A DNA stretch of 64,000 nt from Coprinellus micaceus (Eukaryota > Basidiomycota > Agaricomycetes > Agaricales > Psathyrellaceae). The position numbers were made by a program, and so were the translations under genes. Under the pieces are notes generated by a model, which saw only the letters and a program-made list of their open reading frames with translations, was not told the origin of the DNA and ran no database searches. The stretch covers positions 124,001 to 188,000 of the forward strand of contig OX596344.1 in the NCBI GenBank assembly GCA_951394405.1. The letters run 5' to 3'. Shown in pieces: positions 40,734-51,620 of this stretch; position 1 is the stretch's first letter; each line of letters starts with the position of its first letter.

Positions 40734-41650
40734 CTATCCCGTGCGATCGTTCAAAAAAAAAAGGCCCGACATATATATACTGCCAAGTACAACGCCCGAC
40801 GCTATCGGAAGCCCCACCCTGCCTTTCCCTGCCAAAGTATGGTTTGCACCTGTTGTACACAAGACGACCAGATAGGCGAGAGAGCATGTTAGAATGGGTG
40901 TTTGAACCAGGCATTCAAGGAATGACGAACCGAGCACAACTGAGCACAGTGTCGCGTTGACGTTGATGTTGAAATGAATATCCGACCGCCGTTCCACGTT
41001 TCCCGCCCCATGAATGACTTCGAGCCTGTCCACTCGTGCGCCATGCGCACCGTCGAGTACGCCCAAGCTCTTCGAACGAGACGGTGAGAGCTCTGCTGGA
41101 GCTGAGTCCGGTGACGAGCTTGGGGCGGTGGCAACGAGGTCGCTTGAGTAAGTTGTCAGAGACGAGACACGCGGTGGCTGCGAGGCGCGATCGTCTGGTT
41201 CGTCGACAAGACTGAGCGCTGCTGGATCTTGGTGAGGTATTGAGCGTGGGATCGGGTCTGGGTCGTTCGAACTGCTCGCCTCCGGCGGAACACGTGGTAG
41301 CTGTGAGGCGAGGCTGTTGACTACCTCGACGGCCTTCGCCATCTCCACCCTTTCCTCACTCGGCACAGCCCATCTCGCCTGCTCGTCCTCTTCATTTCGT
41401 TGTAGGCGACTGGAGGTCTCTTTCACACTACCGCCCACCCCAATCCCCTCAGTCATAGTGCTGCGCTCACCAGCCTTCACCCTGGCGCTGGAGTTGAATG
41501 CTGGGGGTCGTTAGCCTCACCACCCCCGACGTTTTAACGCGCACACATACATTTCTTGACACGGGTTGTGAACTTGCTCATCGCTCTGCGAATTGGATTC
41601 TTCTTCCCTCCCCGGTCCGTCTCGGTTTCACCGTTTGTAGTTCCTTCCAT
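40734..41650 (-). CDS. LDGAHGARV-family protein, copy 1
   Basis: The ATG at 41,650 starts a basic N-terminus (GGKKNPIRRAMSKFTTRVKK), then an intron with a GTATGTG donor of about 50 nt. The large second exon is Ser/Pro/Glu/Ala-rich and probably disordered (LPRVPPEASSS, SLVDEPDDRASQPPRVSS) and carries the family signature SLGVLDGAHGARVDRLEV and GAGNVERRSDIHF. A second intron of about 80 nt precedes the last exon (GANHTLAGKGRVGLPIASG) and a short hydrophobic end, VVLGSIYMSGLFFLND. The function is unknown. Four family members lie in this window with conserved intron positions and conserved signature, so this is a real gene family and not chance ORFs. This copy has no disabling change. A basic head and hydrophobic tail could suggest a membrane contact, but that is speculative. 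Confidence 0.65.
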
Positions 41651-42031
41651 GATCGCGAGAGGTGCCCCCTAAGAATATGCCTCGACCGTTTACCTCCATC
41701 AGAAAGCGCTGCTGAGAGTTTCGTACGAGGGCAAGAACAACGTCGATGCTCGAGAGGTGGGGGGACGGGCAGGAAAGGAACGTGTGAATAAACTTCAGCA
41801 GCCCATCCTGGCACACCTCGAAAGCTGTAAAGCCACGTTCCGGGGAGCTGTGTACTTGGAAGCACCTCATTTGTTTACGTCGAGAATTGAAAGAAGCTTC
41901 CAAAAGATCTGGTGTTACAGCAGCGAGTGTCGTCGTAGAATTCTTCTTCCAAACATAGAAATCTGCCCCTAGTACATCAGCCACCCTGCCACCGCCCAAC
42001 CAAAAAGACACCACACTCACATATAAACGCC
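41651..42031. other. Upstream flank of LDGAHGARV copy 1
   Basis: The sequence is partly paralogous to the flanks at 48,690 and 55,800 (phrases AAGCCACGTT and TGTA.ACTTGGAAG). No gene is seen. The EXO70 copy B stop lies at its right border. Confidence 0.45.
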
Positions 42032-45000
42032 CTACCCAAACAACGTCCTAATCTCCGACTCCATCTCCTCAGGGGTCTTCTTCACGTCTATAATACGGCG
42101 TATCAGTATCCGCCGTTCGAGTTCGGAGTCCACAGTTGAAGCTGGCACGAAGGGTAGAAACAAGACGAAGTCGGAACGAACGAGCAAATAACAGAACCAA
42201 GAACGTACACTTCTGCACCCCCTTACTCTTCGCCCCCGCCTTCCCAATGAACCGCCTCAGACTCGGCACGACGAGGCTCACAACTTCCTCCTCGACGACA
42301 TGGCGCTCGTTCTCGAGGCCTTCTTCTGAGAGTACCTATCAGCGTAGACGTCAGCCCAGCCATCCCTTTAGAGTGTAACGAAAAAAGGCCCGCCTGTCTC
42401 CCTCTCTCTCCGAAAGGAAGAAGGAACGAGTCGGAGGAACGGAGGAACAACGAACGAATTGGAGCAATGGGGAAGAGAAATGAAAGAACAAGACGGACGA
42501 ACCTTCCCAATCCGATGCCTCTCTACGACCTCATCAAACACATCATAGAACCTAATAAACTTGTCCTTCGCACCACCCTTCGCGCCTCCAAGCCCCCCAA
42601 ACGTACCTGCAAAACCACATCCGTCAGCATATCGTCCTCAACACCCCCTTCCCCAATCGCTCTCGTTATCATTATCACGACCACTTCGGACGTCTCCCCC
42701 TCTCCCCAGAACTCAACCCGAGACACAAAACAAGACACCCACCACCCTGCCCCCCAACAGGCACCACATCGCTAATCGCCTGCATAAGCGGCGTAAAATT
42801 CGCATCATAATACCCCGCCTTCGCCATCCGAAAATTGCTCTGCAACAGCTCCAGCGTCGTCTTTGATACGACCTGGGAGGCGGAGGCGGAGGCAATTAGG
42901 TTGTTGCGGAGGTACGCTTTTGTGTTTTGGATTTTCACGGTTATTAGTGTTATTAGTATTTGGGAGAGCGAGGGAGGTGTGAGGAAAGCGGTTAGCGAAA
43001 GAGGTAACAGAGAGTAAAGAAGAAAGAAAGAAGGGCGTACCGATATTATTCAAAAGAAAGATCGCCCCAAACGCAGGCCTCCGACTCGTCTTTGAAATCG
43101 TCGTCAAGCTCGTGAGGACGGGCGAGATCACGTCATCTACACGGGGAGTTGAGCGTCGTTAGCGAGCTATCCTTTATCTCATCTCATCGCCTTTTCCATT
43201 CCGTCGACCCCTCGTTCTTCGGGGGTATTGTAAAGAACGAAGCCGAGGGACCTCCGAACGAAACCTCGAACCAAATCGAGAGGTATGACTCACGTATATA
43301 ATGCTCCAACACCTCCCTCCCCTCATCTCCCCCTCCCTCCTCCCCATCCATCCCGCCATACGCTCCCCCACTCCCACCTGCAGGTTCAATACCCCCTCGC
43401 TTGGCGACAACACCGACCTGCACCCCTCCCCCATCTTCCAATTCCCGTCCCCAAGCGCCAGGAGCGCAGCGGACACCGCACCCTGCACGTCTGGGATCTT
43501 GGATATGTATGTTACAGTCCGTGGTACATTCATCGTCAGCTACGTAGTCCTCTCTCGATACTATACCTCGGAAAGAAAGATAGAAAGAAAAATAAAACGC
43601 ACCTCCCCAACAAACCCAACAACCCTCGTACTCGTCTCCCCTTCCCCTCCTCCTCCCATTCCTCCTCCTCCTCCTACCCCTCCCCCACTTCCTATCCCCC
43701 CTCCCGCCCCCGGCACCCGCGGAACCGCCGCCAACTTAATATCCGCCAAGAACTCCGGGAAACTCCTCAGACACAAGCTGCGGAGGACAGGCAACCCGTC
43801 CTTGAACTTGTTCTTCGCAATCAAAGCGGCGTCGGCGTGCGAGATGACTTGTTCCCAGAGGGGTTGGAGCGAGAGTAAGCTCTCGTAGGCAGCGAGAGCT
43901 GTTGGGAGAGGTGGTTAGTATGAGGTGGTTGGGAGGAGGAGAGGGAGGTAAGGAAAGGGGTCGAAGAACGTAGGACACAAGTCAAATGACGATCGAAAGC
44001 CGAAAGCAGGGAACTTCGAAGACTAGGGCAGAGAGAACCCCCGAGAGAACCAGAACTCCCAGAAAAGGCGGCACGAGCACCGACGCCCGCCCACACATCG
44101 AAATACGGGTACCAAAGAGCGTCTCGAATAGGACGAACGAGACGACGTCCGTCTCAAATAAGACGAACGGCCCAGTCCACGAACACCTCGAAACGGGAGA
44201 TCCACACTCAAAACTCCTAAACGCACTCGCACCCAAACCTCTAAAAGAGCACATAAAGACCGCCCCCGATCGAACACGCTGAAAAGCGTGCTCGGATATC
44301 CCAGAACACCCCGCTGAGGCTCACGAGACGAAAGGGCGCTCGACGACCTCAGACGAAAGCCAAAGACGACCGAAAGCCGAAAACCGGGGAACGTCCGGTG
44401 AGGAGAACCCCCGACAGACCCAGAACGTCTCGAAAACGAGCGCCCACGCCCACACGGACGTCCAGTAAAGACGTTCGCCCTCCCCTCCCCCCAAACTCAA
44501 ATCCAATCCACTCACCTAAAAACCCAAAAACCTCCAACCTCTTCATCAAACTAACCAAACTCCCCAACACACTGCCAAACAACCTCAAGACCGGCTGCAA
44601 GAAACTTGCATACGCAGATGAGATGAGGGTGGGGGTGAGGGAAGGGGAGAGGGGCGTTAGGAGGAGGAGGCGGTGTTCTTCCTGTCGTATCGTCAGCTTT
44701 CGATTCGTCGGTTGTGGGTTCGTGAGGTGAAGGAGTAAGGGAAGATGGGGAGGAAGGGAGAAGGAAAGGAGATAGAGAGGAAGAAAGGGACCGGAACGAA
44801 CCTCAGCTACCCCAACCAACCCCTCGACCCACTCCGCGAACTCTCTCCCCACCCTCCCCCTCCCCTTCTCTTCCCCGTCTCTTGATCTCCGAGAGGTACT
44901 GCGACCCTCGGAGGCGTCGACGACGAGGTTCTTCCCTGGGGCGTCCATGCATCTGTGGTATTAGATGGGTCAGCAGAAAGAAAGAATGGTATGAAGAGAA

Positions 45001-46866
45001 AGAACGAGAAATTGGGTCTGGAGAGAGATAGGAAGATAGGAACGGGGGAGGAGGGAGAGACGGAGAAAGGAGGACGTCGGTCGACTGACATCTGTCCCGG
45101 AAATTGGGAGGGAAGGTATGGTGGGAAGGAGCCAACGGCGGCTCGAAGTCATTGCCCGTCATTGTAGAACCGAGAGACACACGACCCCCCTCGATCTCTC
45201 GATACCCTGGCCCATCACCGAACGCGGTAAAACGCCTCGATCCCTTGACTCGTTGTAGAGCCAACAGACACACCACACCGCGGTGAGAAACGAACGAGCG
45301 AGATGATCGCGACCCAAAACACAAGACGAAGAGAAAGGCAAAGAAAAGGACGCACTTCGCGACGTATCCCCCCCTCATCTCCGCATACCCCTTCAATGTC
45401 TCTCCCAGTATGCGTCCGATTTCCTATGGTCCTTCGTTAGCTTTCTCTTCTCTATTTCACAGCACGATTCGGATGAAGGGAAGGGGGGTAGAGAAAGAGA
45501 GGTTGAACGGAAGGAGGGGAAAGGAGAGGGGCGTATCTCTCGACGAAAGCGAGGACGGCTCGAAAGCGAGAGACCCGCTTCCCCCACTCGAAAGCGCGGT
45601 GTATCGCTCAACGAAAGCGGGAGAACCGCCCTCGACGGCAGTCCACCCTCGACCCAGATATCCACATAAGAAAGAAAAAAACCCCGCGTACCTGTGCACC
45701 CGGGTGACTCGGACGCGTCCCCGGAACCGGCAACGTCCTCAAGAACCGTGCTATGGGCGTCAGGCTCGCGATCTCTGCGGGCTTAGCGTCACTGCCATTA
45801 CCAGGCGCTCTACCCCTGCACTTCCTGGTGTTATAGGGGAGAATGAGGAGGGGGGTAATGGGGGAGGAGTGGACGAGGACTCGGCGATAAGCTTCGTATA
45901 CAATTGCGTGAGTCTCTTCGCCCCGTTATAATGAGGTCCGCGATCTTCTGCACCTCCCCACCACCCACATCACCCCCACCCTCACCACCCGCGCCAGCCC
46001 CGCCCTTGAACGCGATGTTGGCGTTCAGCCGCCCCATGGCTTCTTTGTAGAGCGTTAGTTGGCCTGGTTGGGGGCTTTATTACATTGGGTTCGTTCCGTG
46101 GGGGTGGGTGTATCGAAGAAGTGTGGACCGAGGAGAAGAGAACAGAAGGGATATATGTCAGACGAAGGAACGAAACAAGACACAAACGAAACCAAGGACG
46201 CACCCACGCAAGATCAAACTCTCCTCCGCGCTCAAGTCTTCCTGGTTTGTCGCGACGTTGTCGATCTTTTCGAGGGTGCGGTCTATGTCTGTCCTTTTCT
46301 TGTTAGCTTTGAATTGAGGGGAGAGGGAGGGGGAGCGGTCGTTGGACGAGGGGAAGGAACGAAGGACAGAAGACAGGGACAAACGGGATAGGGAAAGGCA
46401 GAGGAGCGAAGGGGAGTGGAGCATAAGGAGAGAAGATAGGGAATGAAACACATACTAGCCCTCCTCCGATTCAAGATCTGCGACGCCGTATACAACGGGA
46501 GGAAGCTCTTGAGCTTGGCGATCCGGGTGTCAAAGCTGTCGAGGATCGCTGTGCGAGGGTGCGTCAGTTCGTTATCCATAGGGGGGGAGGGGAGGGATGC
46601 GGGATGGGAGCGGCGAGTCGGTTGGTCGGTCGGCGGGGGAGGCACGGAAGGGAAGGAAAGGAAAGGCGATAGGAGTGGGGAAGGCACGGAAGGAAAGGCC
46701 AAACAGAGAAACCGAACTTACTGGTCATCTTCCTCGACAACCCCCTCGTCTTATTCAAGTTCTGCTGAAGCTGCACACGCGCACAGAGTCGTTAGCCGTC
46801 TCATATGTGGAGAGGAGGGGGAGAGGGAAGGCGTACGAGCTCGATCTCGGCGGTTTCGTCGTCCAT
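42032..46866 (-). CDS. EXO70: Exocyst complex subunit EXO70, copy B (inverted)
   Basis: The ATG at 46,866 again gives MDDETAEIEL, and the exon-intron order is the same as in copy A. The stop is at 42,032 after DVKKTPEEMESEIRTLFG. Diagnostic parts include SQILNRRRAS in the N-terminal rod, ALAAYESLLSLQPLWEQV, TVTYISKIPDVQGAVSAALL, DDVISPVLTSLTTISKTS-type helices, LLQSNFRMAKAGYYDANFTP and VVPSLRRFIGKAG. Differences from copy A are real and in frame: KLKSFLPLY instead of KLEKSILPLY, one codon fewer in a Leu run and in KR(R)LEV, and shorter Gly-rich inserts. Introns have diverged much more than exons; the intron between the GFL and ALAAYES exons is about 640 nt. Both copies therefore look like selected paralogues rather than an assembly duplicate. 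The protein would act in vesicle tethering at the plasma membrane. Confidence 0.82.
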
Positions 46867-47432
46867 CTCTGCTTGGCTTGGTTTCCCTCGTGTCTCTGCT
46901 GTCCTAGTTCTTTCGGTCCGAGTTCCGTGCTTGCTGAGTTGGCCGACAGTTCCGCCCTCGCTAAACACTCCTTTGTTCCTTCAACCTCTCAAGTCGAGTT
47001 CAACCTACGTCCCGTCCAGCCAATCGTGTATCCGGGCAGTACCGCTGTTCGTCCCAGTCGAGCGCCCAAGATCGATTCAAGTCAATACGATATGAACCGC
47101 GTAAGATACGCCCGGATACGCAGTTGGCTAGATAGCTAGACGAGCTCGAGTAGAAGAGAGGAAAGCGAGGAAAGCGGGAGGAGGTCGTCGTGCAGAGCAG
47201 CAAGCCATCGTCATTCAGATCAATCACTCTCGGCGTCTATTGGCATATTCACACGCCCCGATGTTCCTCCCTCCAGCGACACAGCTCCTGAAGGCTCCTG
47301 AGCTCATCTCGTTCCAGTTGAACCTCGTATTTCCAGCGTCCACTGCGAGATGATATTGACCCCCGGCTGTCACTTCCGTTTTGTATGCAAAAATAAAAAC
47401 TCAACCTCGTGTGTCTTACCCCGGACGGTCAC
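46867..47432. other. EXO70 B upstream flank
   Basis: From about 47,000 to 47,230 the minus strand matches the EXO70 A upstream region and the orphan flank at 8,793-9,070. Open frames there share peptide phrases only because the non-coding flank is duplicated. No other gene is seen. Confidence 0.55.
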
Positions 47433-48280
47433 TCAAAAAAAAAAAGGCCCGACATATATATACAACCAAGGACAATCCCCGATGCTACCGGATGCCCCAC
47501 CTTGCCCTTCCCTGCCAGAGTGCCGTTTGCACCTATAATTCACATGAGGAACGGATATAGTGAGAGAGCATGTTAGAATGGGTGTTTGGACAATGACTTT
47601 AAGGAGTGACGAACCTAGCACGATCGATAGCAGTGGCCCGTTGACGTCGAGGTGAATACCGGACTGCTGTTCCACATTTCTCGCCTGAACCACCTCGAGC
47701 TTTTGCACCCGTGCACCATGTGCACCGTCGAGTACGCCCAAGGCTCTCGAGTGAGACGAAGAGAGCGTTGCGGTCGAATTGCTCGGCGGTGACGAAACAC
47801 GTGGGGGTGGCGAGGCTTGATCGTGTACTTCGTCGACGAGATCGAGCGGTACTACCGCACGTATTGAGCTTGGGGTAGCTTCTAGGTCTCTCGAAGTGCT
47901 CGCCTCGGGCGAAACACGTGGTAGCTGCGGGGCGAGGTCGCTGGCTTCCTCGACGGCTTCCAGCGTCTCACTCGTTTTGGCACTAGGCCCAGCCGATCTC
48001 GCACCCCCTGCTTCCTCATTTCGTCGTAGGCCGCTAGGTGTCTCGTCCACGTTACCGCCCACCCCAATCTCCTCAGCCTCAGTGCTGCGCTTTCCAGTCT
48101 TCGCCCTGGCACTGGTGTTGAATGCTGAAGTACGTCGTTAGTCTCACCACCCCCGACGTTTTAACGCACACACATACGTTTCTTGACACGGTCTGAGAAC
48201 CTTCTCATCGCTCTACGAATCGGGTTCTTCTTCTTCCCCCCTTGGCCTTGTGCCGTCCCGTCGGTCGTTGGTCGTTCCAT
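47433..48280 (-). CDS. LDGAHGARV-family protein, copy 2
   Basis: The ATG at 48,280 gives MERPTTDGTAQGQGGKKKNP, then IRRAMRRFSDRVKKR and an intron (GTATGTG...TTCAG). Exon 2 runs AFNTSARAKTGKRSTEAEE through VPLDLVDEVHDQASPPPRVS to ALGVLDGAHGARVQKLEVV. The next signature is altered (ARNVEQQSGIHL instead of NVERRSDI). After a second intron (GTTCGTCAC...TTATAG) the end reads GANGTLAGKGKVGHPVASG and IVLGCIYMSGLFFF, and stops at once because an 11-T run brings TGA into frame at 47,433; in copies 1 and 3 a 10-T run adds a few more residues. It is otherwise intact. Upstream it shares its flank with copies 3 and 4, with a 236-bp foldback element inserted at 48,451. Function unknown. Confidence 0.65.
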
Positions 48281-48450
48281 AGCTGTCGTGGGGAGCACTC
48301 CTCCCTATTCCTCCTCCGTCTCGGACTGGGCGCTTCGTGGCGTTTCGTATGAATAGGGCGAGAGGACGTCAATGCCTGAGATGTGGGGGGAAAAGCCGGG
48401 GGGAACGTGTGAATAGACTGTCAACAGCCCATCCTGCCACACCTCAAATA

Positions 48451-48686
48451 AGGTACATAGTGATCAAGTGAAAACGTCACTTCGCCTTGAGCTTGAAACG
48501 GATTCCAATGGGGCATCCTCAGTTTTGAGGATATTGAAAATTGGCTTTCTACAAATCGAAGCTATTGCGAATGTCTACAATTTCCTGAGAGCCGATTTTC
48601 GATAAATGTCCTCAAAATTTTGCCCCGTTGGAATCCGTAAAAATGCCCTACCAAAATGAAGTGACGGTTTCACACGACCCGTACCT
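48451..48686. mobile_element. 236-bp foldback MITE with TA target duplication
   Basis: The left end AGGTAC...TGAAAACGTCACTTC and the complement of the right end AGGTAC...TGAAACCGTCACTTC form long imperfect inverted repeats, and most of the 236 bp could fold into one hairpin (CGGATTCCAA.GGGGC near both sides). TA flanks it at 48,449-48,450 and 48,687-48,688. The paralogous flank at 55,811-55,814 (AATAGC) is the empty site with one TA. Confidence 0.85.
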
Positions 48687-49945
48687 TAGCTGTGAAGCCA
48701 CGTTGCGGAGGCCTGTATACTCGGATGGACTTCATTTGGGAGCTGATGAGCAATCTGGAACTAACCCCAAGTGGTAGAATGGTCGGCGGAGCCTCAGAAG
48801 GAGACTCTACAGCGATCAGTACCCGGGGTACGTCTGCGCAGGGAAAGCCGCGCACGAATCCCAGGTCGACCGGCAGTCAGCTATGCCCACATGACCCGCC
48901 TATATTGTCGAGGCGAAACAAGGAGCATTAACGAGGGTCCTAGAGGCCCAGCATAAGACGAGATGCTGAAAGGACCGAATCAGGAGAGCCCAACAAGATG
49001 TGATAGCACACCTCTTCGCGTCCATAATACCCGTAGCCAAGCTCGAACCAGCATGCGCCAGATTAAGCGCCCATCCCACCAAACACGAGGTGACCGCGCT
49101 GAACCGCGGAAGGGCAGATGATGGCCCTCATTGCTGCTGGTCTAGAATATGCCGGCGAAACCGAGCGAGACGAGCTAAAGCTCAGGGAGATAACGAAGAT
49201 GAGGAAGGTATGGCGTCTGTGACGCTGGTGGTGACGGTCAAGAGCCAAGGCTGGAAGCCCTGTGCATGAACGTGGTAATGGTCCGGATCTAACGGCTTCC
49301 AGCATACCAGCGCCCCTATCTTGCCTCGCGGTCCTTCGACAAAACGGATTGGGAGGTCGCACTATCTGAAGGAGCGCCAATAGAACTAGTTAGTATGTGA
49401 GGGAAACGTCAATTGTTAGACCTATATATCGAAGAAAGGTTACAGTCAGCCGGGACTGACGCTGACGCATGAACCTCCGCAGCTCCGGGGGTTTGAGAAC
49501 TTAGCGTGCGAGGAAGGTATTGAGGAGGGCAAGGAACGATGCAGTATGTCCGACACAGGAATGCATATATAGGTGTACGTCCTTGTTCTCGCCCGCTCGC
49601 CATATCATTCGCGAGCCAAACGATCATGATTTCTAGCCCACGCCACTCGTTGTCGCGCTTACACCAGGGTATACAACAAACTCAAGCTCTGACTGAATGT
49701 TAACCGTGTGGGGAGGACACCGTACGAGCTGAGCAGACACAACGAGACCCCAGGCACGATGAATCGAGCCTCGAACGTTTCTATAGTTGGGAGTTGTGGA
49801 GTATATCGTGTTTCTCTTCCTATATTCCCCCCTTGTCTCATCTACCCCGCACCCAGCCGTGTCCCTCCTTTTCGCTCTCACCTTTCCGCCCCACACTCGA
49901 CCCCTTCCCTATTTCCTCCCTCATCCACACCAACGGACACCGGGG
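48687..49945. repeat. Duplicated upstream block of the LDGAHGARV family
   Basis: Non-coding and paralogous to about 55,814-57,000 throughout, and in part to 9,070-9,800 in the opposite orientation. Shared landmarks are TTCATTTGGGAGCTGA, the TTAAGCGCCC motif at 49,063-49,072, GTACGTCCT with nearby CATTCGCGAG and CAGGGTATA. It ends in a decayed EXO70 fragment. No gene seen. Confidence 0.6.
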
Positions 49946-50030
49946 TCCCCACAGCGATCCTCGACAGCCTCGACGGCGTCGGAGGCTTCGAGTCGAAGGA
50001 GGGCGAGTACTACGTGTTCCCTTCCTTCGT
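49946..50030 (+). pseudogene. Decayed EXO70 exon fragment
   Basis: CCACAGCGATCCTCGACAGC at about 49,955 equals the acceptor and start of EXO70 exon 3 (AILDS-FDTRI), and GGAGGGCGAGTACTACGTGT matches its end and donor. The middle of the exon is deleted. The pyrimidine-rich sequence before it resembles the preceding EXO70 intron. It is a relic of another EXO70 copy. Confidence 0.65.
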
Positions 50031-50350
50031 TTGACGTGATTCGTATCTTCGCCCCCTCTTCCTTCCTTAGACCCTGATGAAGAGTGCCAGTCTTACGATT
50101 CACAAACAACTGGTTATGAGGCGCTGGGAGCCACAGACTGACGTTTATCACGGCATTAATTCATGGAGACACCTCAGCCGATATTCCCGGACAGTTAAGC
50201 GCCCGCAAACCAGCGGGTTGCTGAGGCCAATATTGACGTTAAAGCCCACTCCACCCGAGTCCATTGCACTATCCCCCGTTCGAAAGGTGGTATGACGTGA
50301 ATAGCATCTCATATTATTCTTACAGCCCTTGTTCACAATGTATAGACCCT
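50031..50350. other. Unrecognised spacer
   Basis: No gene. A TTAAGCGCCC motif lies at 50,195-50,204. Confidence 0.35.
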
Positions 50351-50459
50351 GTTGCACATGTCGATGGAAATGTTGCGCAGATGGAATCCAATGTTGCGCA
50401 GATGGACCCAATGTTGTGCAAGGGACCAAAATATTTTGCGCTACCGAGTAATGTTGCGC
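50351..50459 (+). repeat. Short tandem array with GTTGCGC/GTTGCAC core
   Basis: About four units of 17-20 bp of the form AATGTTGCGCAGATGGA, with variants (GTTGCACATG, GTTGTGCAAG), end exactly at the 1,132-bp element. More GTTGCGC units occur in inverted orientation at 53,525-53,593, which would have adjoined this array before the proposed inversion. Confidence 0.7.
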
Positions 50460-51591
50460 CCCAGTGAATGTGCCGGGTGGTCAGAAAAACTCGGAGCCAG
50501 TCCCAGCCAGGGCGTGAGCTGATCCAACCAGCCACAGCCGCTCGGAGAAACGGTCAGCCTCCCATGCGAATGTTGGACACTTTTAGCCGCCCACAGCCAT
50601 CCACAACTGCCCATAGGGATCTGTAAACATTGTATAGACTACCATTTCTTCATGAATGAAAAGTGGGTTACATCCGTGAATTGGGTGACTGACATATTAT
50701 CCATGTCAAAACAACCAGTGCCAGGCCACCGAGCCTCGGAAAGACAAAGTCCCTCGACTTGGCGCGTGAACATGTCCTTCACACGGCGCACCCTTCTTGA
50801 ACGTTGAACCCGCCCTTCCACCTTCCCACCCACCAACAACTTTCACTCCGGCCTCGTTTGAGTGCACTAAGCTCATCCACTCCGCTCTCGAGTTCTCACT
50901 GGCCCTCTCGTCATCATAACTCACCAAGAGTGTATAAGTTGCAGCCTCGGGCTTGGCGTTGGCTTGGTACTCAGGGCGTTGGGTGCTGCAAGGCGGGTAA
51001 GTACATTGTCTCATCCCCGCCATAGGCTAACAAGCTCTCACTCACTCACCCTTAGGCTTCTACAGAGTTGTCTACCCAGGGAGACCTAATCTCATAACAG
51101 CGGGCACCTAGATTGCAGTGTGCGGCCACCAGCACCTTTCTACTTGGTGGGTCAATGGCGGGTGTGCCAGATTGCCAGTGAGTTGTCATTTTCTCGCCAT
51201 CAACCCTCATGACTCATGTCTTCTGTCTCTATGGTCTGGTCCACTCATCAACCCGCCACATACTCGTCGTACCCTACCTCCCAGCAAAGGTACGCACTTC
51301 TCATCATCATCGTTGCACGTACCAGCGCTGACTTGTATTTCTTTCATATTCACGCGGCGTCGGCGGTACTAGGGATTGTATGATATGTGCTACTAGTAGT
51401 AGAATGTGTATTATAGCATTAACAATGTGTTTTCATTTGGTCTATCTACGAGTGGCTACGAGCTGCTAACAGTTGCCGAAAGTGTCCAAGATCGCCCCTG
51501 AGAACCAACGGGAAAGTCTCCCAGCAAACCGATTGATTGTCTGGCTGAGATTGGCTGTGAGTTTTTCTGGGCACCCGGCACTTTCACTGGG
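50460..51591 (+). mobile_element. 1,132-bp TIR element, copy 1
   Basis: Both ends carry an imperfect inverted repeat of about 34 bp, CCCAGTGAATGTGCCGGGTG at the left and CCCAGTGAAAGTGCCGGGTG (complement) at the right, followed by CAGAAAAACTC. It is flanked on the left by GTTGCGC and on the right by CTTCATA, which do not match each other but match the outer flanks of copy 2. The interior has a 105-codon minus-strand frame (50,706-51,023; TYTLLVSYDDERASENSRAE) that is identical in copy 2. I recognise no transposase. The superfamily is unknown and the target duplication is 7 bp. Confidence 0.85.
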
Positions 51592-51620
51592 CTTCATATC
51601 TATGGCGGGCCGTTCTGTAA

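Noticed and set aside
50706..51023. 105-codon frame inside the 1,132-bp element as a transposase
   Set aside because: It is identical in both copies simply because the copies are nearly identical. There are no catalytic residues or DNA-binding motif, so it is not enough for a transposase call.
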